Assembly: GCA_946557785.1 (NCBI GenBank)
Contig: CAMNTH010000005.1
Coordinates: forward strand, 62,001-126,000
DNA length: 64,000 nucleotides
Source: an uncultured Blautia sp.
GTDB taxonomy: Bacteria > Bacillota > Clostridia > Lachnospirales > Lachnospiraceae
Direction of reading: 5' to 3'
A program made the position numbers and the translations under genes. Positions 18,085 to 29,039 of this stretch are shown here, piece after piece; within the stretch, counting starts at the first letter, position 1; every line of letters starts with the position of its first letter. The notes under the pieces are model-generated. The model saw only the letters and a program-made list of their open reading frames with translations. It was not told where the DNA came from and did no database searches.

Positions 18085-18342
18085 TTACATTTCTAAATTT
18101 ACATCATCCATCATCTGTTCAAACACTTTAAAAACAGCCTCAAGCTCCCTGTCATCATCCACCATCACATAACAGGCTTCCTGACTGGTATCTTCTGATA
18201 CATCCTTCAAAATATAGGCGGACGCTTCCTCACCGAGGGAATCGGATACTAAAAGATAAGCAGTGCCTCCGATCCTGGTCTGTTCTTCTATATAAAATTC
18301 CTCAACTGTACCGTCCTCAGACTGAAACTTCATTTTCTCCAT
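18085..18342 (-). CDS. DUF1292 family protein (YrzB-like)
   Basis: A small acidic protein (85 residues) of the DUF1292/YrzB family, found in most Firmicutes next to ruvX. The sequence begins [16 protein letters not shown] and contains the typical strand-rich pattern ([11 protein letters not shown], then [10 protein letters not shown]). The function is unknown. Three in-frame ATGs lie close together; the one at 18342 has AAGGA at the best distance. It overlaps the end of ruvX by 26 bp, so it is in the ireB-ruvX operon. About 195 bp of structured, non-coding sequence separates it from RNase J. Confidence 0.85.
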   Translation of the reverse strand: MEKMKFQSEDGTVEEFYIEEQTRIGGTAYLLVSDSLGEEASAYILKDVSEDTSQEACYVMVDDDRELEAVFKVFEQMMDDVNLEM

Positions 18343-18781
18343 TATGTTCATCCTTACTCATAGACAGGGAGTCCAAATATCCCTGCAAAATAAAAACAGC
18401 CGCTAACTCATCCATGTACTGCTTCCGATTTTCCCGGCGCACTCCGGCCTCCATCAAAGTACGATTTGCTTCCACACTGGTCAAACGTTCGTCCCACATT
18501 ACAACAGGCAGGCCAGTTTTCTTCTCCAGCATTTCCTTAAATTCCAGAGATTTCTGCGCCCGCTCCCCAATCGTATTGTTCATATTCTTCGGATATCCTA
18601 CAACAAATCCCTCTGCCTGATATTCTTCCACAAGCTCACAGATTCGTGCCAGTGTCCGGCGAAGCTTATTCTCCTGCTTTCTCCAAATGGTTTCCACTGC
18701 CTGCGCCGTCAGCCCCAGCGGATCACTGACAGCCACCCCGACAGTCTTAGAACCATAATCCAATCCCAGAATTCTCATCAT
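18317..18781 (-). CDS. ruvX: Holliday junction resolvase-like protein RuvX/YqgF
   Basis: RNase H-fold nuclease of the YqgF family (154 residues), proposed to act in pre-16S rRNA 5' end maturation and sometimes annotated as a Holliday junction resolvase. The N-terminal [20 protein letters not shown] carries the first catalytic Asp, [18 protein letters not shown] follows, and [12 protein letters not shown] supplies the later acidic residues. The ATG overlaps the ireB stop by one base (TGATG), and ruvX overlaps the DUF1292 gene downstream, a compact three-gene operon. Length and motifs are normal. Confidence 0.92.
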   Translation of the reverse strand: MMRILGLDYGSKTVGVAVSDPLGLTAQAVETIWRKQENKLRRTLARICELVEEYQAEGFVVGYPKNMNNTIGERAQKSLEFKEMLEKKTGLPVVMWDERLTSVEANRTLMEAGVRRENRKQYMDELAAVFILQGYLDSLSMSKDEHNGENEVSV

Positions 18782-19053
18782 CAGTCTTCCCAGGATCTGT
18801 TCTTAATATACTCATTAAGAAGCTCTTCTACCAATTCGTCTCTTTCTACTTTCATGATCATGCTTCGGGCACCCTTATGGCTGGTAATATAAGTGGGGTC
18901 TCCTGACATAATATACCCTACAATCTGATTCACCGGATTGTAGCCTTTTTCATCCATTGCAGTATAAACCAGATCCAGAACTTCCTTCACTTCCAGTTCC
19001 ACATCAGGCTTTGTCCTGAAATATTGGGTATTTCCCAGATTATTCTCTGTCAT
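18781..19053 (-). CDS. ireB: IreB family regulatory phosphoprotein
   Basis: A 90-residue member of the IreB (DUF965, YrzL) family. In Enterococcus faecalis, IreB is phosphorylated by the PASTA kinase IreK and tunes cephalosporin resistance. The N-terminal tail contains Thr2 and Thr9, candidate phospho-acceptors; the conserved core reads [21 protein letters not shown]. It is the first gene of the ireB-ruvX-DUF1292 operon, the same order as in Bacillus. It has a promoter at 19093-19120 whose -35 box overlaps the mtaB stop codon. Confidence 0.93.
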   Translation of the reverse strand: MTENNLGNTQYFRTKPDVELEVKEVLDLVYTAMDEKGYNPVNQIVGYIMSGDPTYITSHKGARSMIMKVERDELVEELLNEYIKNRSWED

Positions 19054-19092
19054 TTTCTCTCACGTCCTTACTCTATATTTCTTATTCATTTT

Positions 19093-19120
19093 AATATAAT
19101 TCCATGTAAAATACAATCAA
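19093..19120 (-). promoter_or_regulatory. Promoter of ireB-ruvX-DUF1292
   Basis: Minus strand TTGATT, 16-bp spacer, TATATT, about 40 bp before the ireB ATG. The -35 box lies in the last codons of mtaB. Confidence 0.5.
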
Positions 19121-20454
19121 AACTTAAAATTATTGATTTTCATCCCCAGAATCAGGTGTTTTTCCAGGAAAGCCTCCGCCCGGACCGGAAGGATATCATT
19201 TACACGAAGGCCGTCTTCCTTCTCTACAGCAATCTTTACATATTCTTTGCTGTGTCCCACATAATAGGTGCGTCCCTTGATCTGAATCTCTTCCTCCAAA
19301 AGAACCTCCAGGGTTTTGCCAAGAATGGACTGCTCATATTCCCGGGCCCTTTGTTCATGAAGTTCCAGCATAATGTCGCTCCTTTTTGCCTTTATGCTTT
19401 CCGTAAGCTGTCCTTCCATGGCTGCGGCCTTGGTTCCCTGACGCCTGGAATATTTGAAAATATGTGTTTCATAAAAACGGATGTCTTTTACAAAATCATA
19501 AGATTTCCGGAAATCTTCTTCCGTTTCCATGGGGAATCCCACGATCACATCCGTGGTAATTGCAGGATTCTTAAAATATTTCCGAAGAAGCCCGCAGCGC
19601 ATGGCATATTCTCTGGAATCATATCTGCGGTTCATACGCTTTAGGGTTTCATCACAGCCGCTTTGCAGGGACAAATGAAAATGGGGGCACATTTTGGGAA
19701 GCTTAGAAAGCTCTCTGGCAAACTCCTCCGTAACAATTCCCGGTTCCAGGGAACCGAGACGGATTCTTTCAATTCCCTCTATTTCGTGTACCGTGCGGAT
19801 AAGAGCCAGAAGATCCATTTTCTCTTCTTCCAAAAAATCCACCCCATAGGAGCTTAAATGAATCCCTGTAAGCACCACCTCTTTGTATCCCCGTTCTGAA
19901 AGGGCATGTACCTCATTAAGAATACTTTCCAAAGAGCGGCTGCGCACCCTTCCTCTTGCATAAGGGATGATGCAGTAGGTACAAAACTGATTGCATCCGT
20001 CCTGCACCTTCAGATATGCCCTCACATGCTCTGCCGTATAAGCAATGGAAAGCTCCTCATATTCTTTCGTCTGGCTGATCTTGATTACATGGGAAGCCTT
20101 TTTATGCTCCTCTTCATACTCTGCAAGGGCTTCTGCTATATTCTTTTTCTGATTGTTTCCAAGGATCAAATCCACAGTGCCGTCTTCCTTCAGCTTCCCA
20201 GTATCTGTCTGGGCATAGCACCCGGCTGCCACCACAATGGCATCAGGATTCATTTTTTTTGCCTTATGAAGCATCTGGCGGGACTTTCTATCTGCAATAT
20301 TCGTTACAGTACAGGTATTGATCACATAAATATCTGCTCCGGATTCAAAAGGCACGATCTCATAGCCTGCCTGCTCCAGAAGCTGCTGCATGGCCTCTGT
20401 TTCATAGGCGTTGACCTTGCAGCCCAAATTGTGAAGTGCAACCTTTTTTTTCAT
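19117..20454 (-). CDS. mtaB: tRNA t6A37 methylthiotransferase MtaB
   Basis: Radical-SAM enzyme that converts t6A to ms2t6A at position 37 of ANN-decoding tRNAs. The 445-residue protein has an N-terminal UPF0004 domain (LGCKVNAYETEAM, then VINTCTVT and AAGCYAQ supplying three Cys), the radical SAM CxxxCxxC site in CNQFCTYC, and a C-terminal TRAM-like domain (GRTYYVGHSKEYVKI). The length is normal for the e-type subfamily. It is transcribed alone, away from the HPr-like gene, with only a weak candidate promoter in the 140 bp between them. Confidence 0.94.
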   Translation of the reverse strand: MKKKVALHNLGCKVNAYETEAMQQLLEQAGYEIVPFESGADIYVINTCTVTNIADRKSRQMLHKAKKMNPDAIVVAAGCYAQTDTGKLKEDGTVDLILGNNQKKNIAEALAEYEEEHKKASHVIKISQTKEYEELSIAYTAEHVRAYLKVQDGCNQFCTYCIIPYARGRVRSRSLESILNEVHALSERGYKEVVLTGIHLSSYGVDFLEEEKMDLLALIRTVHEIEGIERIRLGSLEPGIVTEEFARELSKLPKMCPHFHLSLQSGCDETLKRMNRRYDSREYAMRCGLLRKYFKNPAITTDVIVGFPMETEEDFRKSYDFVKDIRFYETHIFKYSRRQGTKAAAMEGQLTESIKAKRSDIMLELHEQRAREYEQSILGKTLEVLLEEEIQIKGRTYYVGHSKEYVKIAVEKEDGLRVNDILPVRAEAFLEKHLILGMKINNFKF

Positions 20455-20526
20455 GTTTTTACCTCAGTTCCTGATCCCGTTCTAAAAAAACGTATCTCGT
20501 TAATGTAAATTTTATACCTTTACACC

Positions 20527-20555
20527 TTGACTTTTTGTAGGGGTACGGTTAAGAT
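20527..20555 (+). promoter_or_regulatory. Promoter of the HPr-like gene
   Basis: TTGACT, 17-bp spacer, TAAGAT, followed 40 bp later by the GGGAGG ribosome site and ATG. Confidence 0.75.
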
Positions 20556-20595
20556 GAAGCTGTAAATAATTTCAAATAAGTAGGGAGGTCTAATC

Positions 20596-20832
20596 ATGAA
20601 AACAGCTAAAATCTCACTGAACTCCATTGATAAAGTTAAAGCATTTGTTAATGAAATCAGCAAATTCGATTGCGATTTCGATCTTGTATCCGGCAGGTAT
20701 GTCATTGATGCAAAATCTATCATGGGAATCTTCAGCCTGGATTTATCCAAACCCATCGACCTGAATATTCACGCCGACGGCGCACCTCTGGAAGAGGTTA
20801 TGAAAGTTGTAAGTCAGTACATCATCGACTGA
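20596..20832 (+). CDS. HPr-like protein without the phosphocarrier histidine
   Basis: A 78-residue protein with the HPr fold pattern. The segment corresponding to the serine site of HPr is present (AKSIMGIFSLDL, Ser near residue 46), but the active-site region that should contain His15 reads NSIDKVKAF. It therefore cannot accept phosphate from Enzyme I. It resembles a Crh-type regulatory relative, which also lacks the His, though Crh is longer. It is monocistronic with a strong promoter and a perfect terminator, suggesting high expression. Whether HPr kinase phosphorylates the Ser is untested. Confidence 0.85.
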   Translation: MKTAKISLNSIDKVKAFVNEISKFDCDFDLVSGRYVIDAKSIMGIFSLDLSKPIDLNIHADGAPLEEVMKVVSQYIID

Positions 20833-20848
20833 TCATCCAAGCCTATCG

Positions 20849-20875
20849 GAGGAACTGGAAACAGTTCCTCTTTTT
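20849..20875 (+). terminator. Terminator of the HPr-like gene
   Basis: GAGGAACTG, a GAAA tetraloop, CAGTTCCTC, then TTTTTG: a perfect nine-base-pair intrinsic terminator 16 bp after the stop. Confidence 0.95.
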
Positions 20876-20893
20876 GTCCGGGCTTTCTATTGT

Positions 20894-22075
20894 TTACTCA
20901 ATATCAATAATTTCTGCAGAATTCAATGCTGCTTCCATTAATTCATCTATTTTTTCCGCAAGTTTTTCTTCTGATCCCCGAATTACATTCAGGTTCGGTT
21001 TTGTTACAGGATGCTTTGCCACAAAAATCGTACAGCAGTCCTCAAAGGGCAGGATCGAGGTGTCAAAAGTGTTGATCTTCCTGGAAATCTCCACGATCTC
21101 CTGCTTGTCAAACCCGATCACAGGACGGTAAACCGGAAGTGTGCACACCTCATTGGTTGCTGCCAGGCTCTGCATGGTCTGGCTTGCCACCTGGCCGATG
21201 CTCTCTCCCGTAATGAGCCCAAGGCATTTATCCTTTTTTGCAAAATGCTCTGCAATACGCATCATGTAGCGGCGCATAATAATGGTGAGCTCGTCGTGGG
21301 GGCACTGATCATAAATGTAAAGCTGAATATCTGTAAAATTCACCACATGAAGCCGGATAGGGCCGCTGTATCTGGCAACCAGCTTCGCAAGATCCACAAC
21401 CTTTTGTTTTGCCCGTTCGCTGGTATAAGGCGGCGCATGGAAGTAAACCGCTTCGATCTTAACGCCTCTCTTTGCGATCATATAGCCTGCAACCGGACTG
21501 TCAATGCCTCCTGAAAGAAGAAGCATTGCTTTTCCATTGGTGCCGATGGGCATGCCTCCCGGCCCCTGGATAGAGTCCGAATAGACATATATTTTCTCAC
21601 GTATTTCCACAGATAAGGTAAGATTGGGATTATGAACATCCACGCATGCCTGAGGAAAAGCCCCTAAAATCCTGCCCCCAAGCTCAGCGCTTACCTCCAT
21701 GGAAGTCATAGGATAAGTTTTCTTAGCACGTCTTGTATAAACCTTAAAGGAACCTGCATAATCCGGATAACGGTTCTTCATATAATTTACCGCGTCCTCT
21801 GCCATCTGGTCAAAGCCGTGGTCTTCATAGATAACAACCGGGCAGATTTCCACAATGCCGAATACTCTGCGCAGTGCTTCCACTGCTTCATCAAAATCAT
21901 AAACCTCCGGGCAGAATACATAGACCCTTCCCTGCTCCTTTGTTACCTTAAACTCCCCTTCCACCTTAGAAAGGGCGATACGCATCTGCTTCACAAGAGC
22001 ATCTTCAAACAGATAACGATTTTTGCCTTTAATGGCTATTTCTGCGTATTTAATCAAAAATGCATGAAATATCAT
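20894..22075 (-). CDS. thiI: tRNA 4-thiouridine synthase ThiI
   Basis: Sulfur transferase that adenylates U8 of tRNA and makes 4-thiouridine; it also feeds thiamine thiazole synthesis in some bacteria. The 393-residue protein has the ferredoxin-like and THUMP domains in the first 170 residues and the PP-loop LLLSGGIDSPVAG near residue 185. A C-terminal FEDCCTIFVAKHP follows, and there is no rhodanese extension, as usual in Firmicutes. The ATG at 22075 has GGAGAAAAA upstream; the longer frame has no site. The cysteine desulfurase gene ends 41 bp upstream and is the likely sulfur donor. Confidence 0.95.
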   Translation of the reverse strand: MIFHAFLIKYAEIAIKGKNRYLFEDALVKQMRIALSKVEGEFKVTKEQGRVYVFCPEVYDFDEAVEALRRVFGIVEICPVVIYEDHGFDQMAEDAVNYMKNRYPDYAGSFKVYTRRAKKTYPMTSMEVSAELGGRILGAFPQACVDVHNPNLTLSVEIREKIYVYSDSIQGPGGMPIGTNGKAMLLLSGGIDSPVAGYMIAKRGVKIEAVYFHAPPYTSERAKQKVVDLAKLVARYSGPIRLHVVNFTDIQLYIYDQCPHDELTIIMRRYMMRIAEHFAKKDKCLGLITGESIGQVASQTMQSLAATNEVCTLPVYRPVIGFDKQEIVEISRKINTFDTSILPFEDCCTIFVAKHPVTKPNLNVIRGSEEKLAEKIDELMEAALNSAEIIDIE

Positions 22076-22116
22076 GTTTTTCTCCTTTATATGATATATG
22101 GATCTCGGAATCCTTA

Positions 22117-23274
22117 CTAGCGGCGGGCGTATCTTCTCAGCATAGGAAGCACTTCCTTTAATACCTCTATACAATAGTCCACCTGTTCAAATGTATTCTC
22201 CTCTGAAAAGCTAAAGCGAAGAGTACTCTCCTTCTGCTCTTTTGCCATCCCCATAGCCCAAAGGGTTCCGCCGCCTTTCCTCTTATGGCTGGAGCATGCG
22301 CTTCCCGCTGAAACAAAAATCCCCCGGTCCTCCAATGTATGGAGAAGCACTTCGCTTCGGATTCCCAGAAAACTGGCGCTTAAAATCTGAGGTGCTCCCT
22401 CCCTTACTGCCATTCCGTTCAGCATCACCTGATCCAGGACGCTTAATCCCTGTGCCAGGCGCTCCTTTAGTTGGTATAAATGCTCCACATTTTCATCCAG
22501 CTTGTCGTAGATCTCCTTTGCAGCTGCCCCTAAGCCTGAGATCCCAGGTACATTGTCCGTACCGGAGCGCATGCCGTTTTGCTGCCCTCCCCCTAAAATC
22601 TGAGGCTGGATCTTTGCCTTTTCCTGAATATATAAAAATCCAACGCCTTTTGGCCCGTGAATCTTATGGGCACTTACAGACAAAAGGTCGATCCCCAGTT
22701 TTTTCGGATAAATGCGGTACTTGCCAAAAGCCTGGATGGCATCCACATGGAACAAAGCCCTTGGGCATTTTTCATGCACCAGCCTTCCGATTTCTTCCAC
22801 CGGCATCACAGAACCTACTTCATTGTTCACATACATTACCGATACCAGGATGGTATCCGGACGCAGGGCTTCTTCCAATGCTTCCAGTTTTACTACGCCC
22901 CTTTCATCTACAGGCACATAAGTCACTTCAAACCCCTGCTCCTCCAAATAGGCCATGGGCTGTCCCACAGCCGCATGCTCCACAGAGGTTGTAACAATGT
23001 GCCTGCCGCTTCGCTTATTTGCCATGGCACCGCCGATCAAAGCCAGATTATTGGACTCCGTTCCGCCTGAAGTAAACAGGATTTCTTTTTCCTGCACTTT
23101 CAAAAGACCGGCAAGGATTTTGGCAGATTCTTTCACATAATTTTCTGCTTCGATTCCCTTTTTATGCATTGCAGAAGGATTTCCAAAATCCTCTGTCATA
23201 GTTTTTACCACAATCTCTTTTACAGACGCATAGCATCTGGTTGTGGCTGAATTGTCAAAATATGCTTCCATCAT
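22117..23274 (-). CDS. Cysteine desulfurase (IscS/NifS family)
   Basis: PLP enzyme that removes sulfur from cysteine as a protein persulfide. The 385-residue protein opens with the typical YFDNSATTR. It has the PLP lysine in SVSAHKIHGPKGVG near residue 200 and the catalytic Cys in SAGSACSSHKRKGG near residue 325. Two adjacent ATGs could start it. It lies between rsmE and thiI. This placement, seen in B. subtilis as nifZ-thiI, suggests it is the dedicated donor for tRNA thiolation rather than the main Fe-S desulfurase. Confidence 0.92.
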   Translation of the reverse strand: MMEAYFDNSATTRCYASVKEIVVKTMTEDFGNPSAMHKKGIEAENYVKESAKILAGLLKVQEKEILFTSGGTESNNLALIGGAMANKRSGRHIVTTSVEHAAVGQPMAYLEEQGFEVTYVPVDERGVVKLEALEEALRPDTILVSVMYVNNEVGSVMPVEEIGRLVHEKCPRALFHVDAIQAFGKYRIYPKKLGIDLLSVSAHKIHGPKGVGFLYIQEKAKIQPQILGGGQQNGMRSGTDNVPGISGLGAAAKEIYDKLDENVEHLYQLKERLAQGLSVLDQVMLNGMAVREGAPQILSASFLGIRSEVLLHTLEDRGIFVSAGSACSSHKRKGGGTLWAMGMAKEQKESTLRFSFSEENTFEQVDYCIEVLKEVLPMLRRYARR

Positions 23275-23322
23275 TTCTTTTTATTCCTCTCAAACGCCCA
23301 TAGCCTGCAGCGCCTATTTCCT

Positions 23323-24069
23323 TTAAGCCTCTTCCAGCTGAAACATCAGCACGGATAAGATAGCAAGCCCTGCAGTTTCTGTACGCAGGATACGCCTGCC
23401 AAGTGTGATAGGATGCGCTCCTATGGAAACCGCATCCTCCACCTCTTTTTCTTCAAATCCTCCTTCAGGGCCGATAAATATCCCAATAGACTGCCCTGGT
23501 TCCAGTGCCTTTAGGATTTCCTTCGTTTCTTCCATTCCCCTTGCAAGCTCGTATGGAATAAGCAGGACGTCCAGCTCCTTTGCATAAGAAATTGCTTCCT
23601 GAAAGGTCATTACAGAGCTGACATTTGGTACCAGCATACGCTTTGACTGTTTAGCCGCGCTCTCTGCGATCTGCTGCCATCTTGAAACCTTTTTCTCTGC
23701 CTTTTTTGCGTCCAGCTTTACCACACTGCGCCTGGTCTCTACCGGAATGATCCGGAATGCGCCAAGCTCCACTGCTTTCTGGATGATCAGCTCCATTTTA
23801 TCTGCTTTAGGCAGCCCCTGAAACAGATAGATCCGGCTTGGAAGCTCGTAATCAGGCTCCTGGGCATAAAGAATATGAAGCAGGATTTCCTCTTCCTCCA
23901 ATTCCTGGATGGTACAATGATATTCCTTTTCTCCGCCTCCGCTTATCCATAGTTCCTCGCCCTGTTTCATGCGCAGTACGCTGCGGATATGCCGGACATC
24001 TTGTTCTGTAATATGAATCTGATGCTTTTCTTCTTCAATCTGATGTGGCTCCACAAAAAAACGCTGCAT
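23323..24069 (-). CDS. rsmE: 16S rRNA m3U1498 methyltransferase
   Basis: SPOUT-class (knotted) methyltransferase for U1498 of 16S rRNA. The 248-residue protein has an N-terminal PUA-like barrel (HIRSVLRMKQGEELW) and the C-terminal knot with IGIFIGPEGGFEEKE and ILRTETAGLAIL, the SAM-binding signatures. The ATG at 24069 has AAGGA seven bases upstream and lies 3 bp after the prmA stop, so the two are co-transcribed, as in many Firmicutes. Confidence 0.95.
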   Translation of the reverse strand: MQRFFVEPHQIEEEKHQIHITEQDVRHIRSVLRMKQGEELWISGGGEKEYHCTIQELEEEEILLHILYAQEPDYELPSRIYLFQGLPKADKMELIIQKAVELGAFRIIPVETRRSVVKLDAKKAEKKVSRWQQIAESAAKQSKRMLVPNVSSVMTFQEAISYAKELDVLLIPYELARGMEETKEILKALEPGQSIGIFIGPEGGFEEKEVEDAVSIGAHPITLGRRILRTETAGLAILSVLMFQLEEA

Positions 24070-24072
24070 GCA

Positions 24073-25026
24073 TCAGTCCTTTCTGGCTGTTACAGATACC
24101 CATTCACCCTGTCTTGTTACCTCAATGAGCGTAAGTCCTGCTTTTTTCACCGCATCAGCAACCACATCCTCTTTTACATCCAAAATACCGGAGGTAATGT
24201 AATATGCACCTTTTTTCATTTGATGAATAATCACAGGAGTCAATGGGAGAAGCACATCTGCCAGAATATTGGCTGCAACAATGTCATATTTTTCATATCC
24301 CACTTTATCCTGTACAGACTTATCATCAATAATATTACCGATCATCATATCAAAAGCTTCATCCGGAATCTGATTTGCTTCTTTATTCTCGGAAACCGCA
24401 GGAATGGCGCATGGATCCAGGTCTGTACCAACCACGTGCTTTGCCCCAAGTTTTAAGGCTACGATTCCCAAAATACCGCTTCCGGTTCCTACATCCAGAA
24501 GCTCCGTATCCTTTGTAACATATTTTTTCAGCTGGCGGATTACAAGCTGTGTGGTTTCATGCATACCTGTGCCAAAAGCTGTGCCTGGGTCAATGTGAAG
24601 GATCATTTTATCATGGTCTTGCGCCTTCACTTCCTCCCAGGAGGGGACGATGAGGATATCATCCACATAAAACTGATGAAAATACTCTTTCCAGTTATTG
24701 ATCCAGTCCTTATCTTCTGTCTGTGACTCTTCAATCGTGGCCTCTCCGATATCCATATAGCTTTTCAGTTCATCCAAAGCCCCACGGACATCTGTCAGTA
24801 TCTTTTCCTTGTCCGCATCTTCTTCCAGATAGAAATTCAAATAGGCAATGCCGTCATCCTTTGGTCCCTCAGGCATAATATCCACAAACATCTGTGCCTT
24901 ATCCTCGTCTGTCAAAGGCTGCTTGTCCTGGATTTCCACGCCTTCCACACCAACCTCTGCCAAAGTGCAGATTACTATATCCTCTGCCTCTGTTTTTGTT
25001 TTTACTGTAAAGCGATTCCACTTCAT
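24073..25026 (-). CDS. prmA: Ribosomal protein L11 methyltransferase
   Basis: SAM-dependent protein methyltransferase that trimethylates ribosomal protein L11. The 317 residues contain an N-terminal L11-recognition domain and the Rossmann core, with motif I LLDVGTGSGILGI at about residue 180 and the substrate loop IDPGTAFGTGMHETT before it. The catalytic-domain NILADVLLPL segment is also present. It is part of a prmA-rsmE-desulfurase-thiI operon. It sits directly downstream of the PAP2 gene, with which it may be co-transcribed. Confidence 0.95.
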   Translation of the reverse strand: MKWNRFTVKTKTEAEDIVICTLAEVGVEGVEIQDKQPLTDEDKAQMFVDIMPEGPKDDGIAYLNFYLEEDADKEKILTDVRGALDELKSYMDIGEATIEESQTEDKDWINNWKEYFHQFYVDDILIVPSWEEVKAQDHDKMILHIDPGTAFGTGMHETTQLVIRQLKKYVTKDTELLDVGTGSGILGIVALKLGAKHVVGTDLDPCAIPAVSENKEANQIPDEAFDMMIGNIIDDKSVQDKVGYEKYDIVAANILADVLLPLTPVIIHQMKKGAYYITSGILDVKEDVVADAVKKAGLTLIEVTRQGEWVSVTARKD

Positions 25027-25061
25027 AAATATTCTCCCATCTGTTTTGATTTCCTGATACT

Positions 25062-25757
25062 TTATCTTTTCCAGACTTTCCTGTTCACTTTTTCAAATAA
25101 GTCCTTTATCTTCCCATGGCGGTTTCCCTTTTTAAAAAACCTCCATGCTGCTTCCACAAGAACCACTCCTGCAATGGCATCCACTAGATAATGCTGTTTC
25201 AGCACCTGCGTAGATATGATGACCAGCAGGGCAAATATCAGGGAAAAGTTCTGGTACCACTTTGGGATTTTGCCCGAATCTTTTTGCCCCCGCCAGCTCA
25301 GCCAGCTTACATAGCAGTGGATTGACGGAAACAGATTGGAGGGACTGTTTCCTCCATCCAGCAGGTAGATCAGCTTCAAAAGCTCCTCTGAAAAAGAATC
25401 TCCTGGGATTTCAGGTCTTACATTGGTAGTGGGAACCAGCAGAAACAATACAAAGCAGATCATATGTACTGTCAGATCTGTTGCCACAAATCTGTAAAAT
25501 GCATCTTTTCCCTTCTGAGCAGATAATATGTAATTCACTGCCCAAAAAGGAAAGGCCAGCACATAGATCCAGACAAATCCCGGAATCAAAGGAACAGCTC
25601 TGTCAATCTCCATTGTAAAATCGTAATGATAACGCCCTGCTGTAAGTACGCCGCTGCCCCAATAGATCAGACAATTCAGCAAAAAAATAGAAAGCAGGGG
25701 CAGGATTGCCCATCTTGGCAGGAATTCCCCAAAAGAAAGCTTCTGTCTTTTCTTCAA
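25062..25757 (-). CDS. PAP2 family membrane phosphatase
   Basis: An integral membrane protein with about six hydrophobic segments and the PAP2 superfamily motifs: NLFPSIHCYVSWL (the SxH motif) and a later QHYLVDAIAGV (the final His/Asp motif). Substrates in the family are lipid phosphates such as undecaprenyl or phosphatidyl phosphates; here the substrate is unknown. Start choice is uncertain: GTG 25823 and ATG 25805 have poor sites, and the dnaJ terminator ends only 9 bp before the GTG. A TTG at 25757 (then KKRQKLSFGEF) has AAGGA upstream and is preferred. Confidence 0.75.
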   Translation of the reverse strand: MKKRQKLSFGEFLPRWAILPLLSIFLLNCLIYWGSGVLTAGRYHYDFTMEIDRAVPLIPGFVWIYVLAFPFWAVNYILSAQKGKDAFYRFVATDLTVHMICFVLFLLVPTTNVRPEIPGDSFSEELLKLIYLLDGGNSPSNLFPSIHCYVSWLSWRGQKDSGKIPKWYQNFSLIFALLVIISTQVLKQHYLVDAIAGVVLVEAAWRFFKKGNRHGKIKDLFEKVNRKVWKR

Positions 25758-25831
25758 AATCTTATTCGGTCCTTTCTTTCTGTAATTGCATCCATCCGTC
25801 TGCATCCTTATGATATAATACACGAACTAGT

Positions 25832-25863
25832 AAAAAAAGAAAAGAGGATTCCTCCTCTTTTCC
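25832..25863 (-). terminator. Terminator of hrcA-grpE-dnaK-dnaJ
   Basis: Minus strand GAAAAGAGGA, four-base loop, TCCTCTTTTC, then seven T residues. A textbook terminator 40 bp after dnaJ. Confidence 0.95.
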
Positions 25864-25903
25864 AGTGTTTTTATTTCTTTTTTACATCTGTTTTGTACTT
25901 ATC

Positions 25904-27085
25904 TTATTCTTCAAAGGTTTCTTTCAGCTTATCCATGAAGCTCTTTTTCTTCTTCTCATTCTTTTCAGAAGAGGTGTTGGAAGCTCCTGACGGAGCATTT
26001 CCGCATGCTTCATCAAACCTGCGCAGAGCCTCTTTTGCTTCGCTGTTTAAGTTCGTAGGCACCTGTACTACCAGAGTAACATAGTGATCGCCCCGGACAT
26101 TCTTATTGCGAAGGGAAGGAACACCCTTGCCTTTTAAGCGGATACGGGTATCTGTCTGGGTACCCGGCTTCACCTCATATTCCACATCGCCGTCAACAGT
26201 ACTAATACGTACAGTCCCGCCCAATGCAGCCTGTGCAAAGGTAAGTGGAGCAGTAGAAAAGATATTCATATCCTGCCTCTGGAAGATGGGATGGCGCGCT
26301 ACATTTACCTCTACCAGCAGATCGCCCCTTGGTCCGCCGTTAGAACCCGGTTCTCCTTTATCACGAATGCGGATACTCTGGCCATTGTCAATGCCAGCAG
26401 GTACGGAAACCTGAATTTTTTTCCTGGAGGATGTGTATCCCGTTCCACGGCAGGAAGTACATTTTTCTTTAATAACCTTACCGGTTCCGCGACATTCCGG
26501 ACAGGTCTGGACATTCCGCACCATACCGAACATGGACTGCTGTGTATACACGATCTGTCCCTCCCCGTTACATTTCGGACAGGTAACAGGCTGCGTACCA
26601 GGCTTAGCCCCTGTTCCGTGGCAGGCGGTACATTCGTCTTTAAGCATGATTTCCAGTTCCTTCTCGCAGCCAAACACAGCTTCCTCGAAGGTAATATTTA
26701 CGCGCGCACGAAGATTAGCGCCTTTCATAGGTCCGTTATTAGAACGCCTTCTACTTCCGCCGCCAAATAAATCGCCAAAAATATCGCCGAAAATGTCTCC
26801 CATATCAGCACCGCTGAAGTCAAATCCGCCGAAGCCCCCTGCTCCACCGCCACCGTTTTCAAAAGCTGCATGACCAAACTGGTCATACTGTTTTCTTTTA
26901 TCCGGATCACTTAACACAGTGTATGCTTCTGTAGCTTCTTTAAACTTTGCTTCTGCATCTTTATCACCCGGATTTACATCCGGGTGATATTTTTTGGCTA
27001 ATTTACGATATGCCTTTTTTAACTCAGCGTCATCAGCATTCTTGCCAACGCCAAGGACCTCATAGTAATCTCTTTTATCAGCCAT
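25904..27085 (-). CDS. dnaJ: Chaperone DnaJ
   Basis: Hsp40 co-chaperone that stimulates DnaK ATPase and delivers substrates. The 393 residues comprise a J domain (1-70, HPD at 34-36), a Gly/Phe-rich linker ([15 protein letters not shown]), four CxxCxGxG zinc repeats (for example CTACHGTG and CPKCNGEG) and two beta-sandwich substrate domains. It ends with a short charged tail. It is the last gene of the hrcA-grpE-dnaK-dnaJ heat-shock operon, 31 bp after dnaK, and is closed by a strong terminator. Confidence 0.97.
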   Translation of the reverse strand: MADKRDYYEVLGVGKNADDAELKKAYRKLAKKYHPDVNPGDKDAEAKFKEATEAYTVLSDPDKRKQYDQFGHAAFENGGGGAGGFGGFDFSGADMGDIFGDIFGDLFGGGSRRRSNNGPMKGANLRARVNITFEEAVFGCEKELEIMLKDECTACHGTGAKPGTQPVTCPKCNGEGQIVYTQQSMFGMVRNVQTCPECRGTGKVIKEKCTSCRGTGYTSSRKKIQVSVPAGIDNGQSIRIRDKGEPGSNGGPRGDLLVEVNVARHPIFQRQDMNIFSTAPLTFAQAALGGTVRISTVDGDVEYEVKPGTQTDTRIRLKGKGVPSLRNKNVRGDHYVTLVVQVPTNLNSEAKEALRRFDEACGNAPSGASNTSSEKNEKKKKSFMDKLKETFEE

Positions 27086-27116
27086 AATTTTTCATTCCTA
27101 TACTAATGAAATCGTC

Positions 27117-29024
<1,908 letters not shown>

Positions 29025-29039
29025 CTATCTTTCTTATTA

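Noticed and set aside
22296-22994. 232-codon open frame antisense to the cysteine desulfurase gene
   Set aside because: The opposite strand encodes a complete desulfurase with all motifs; the frame is a compositional shadow.
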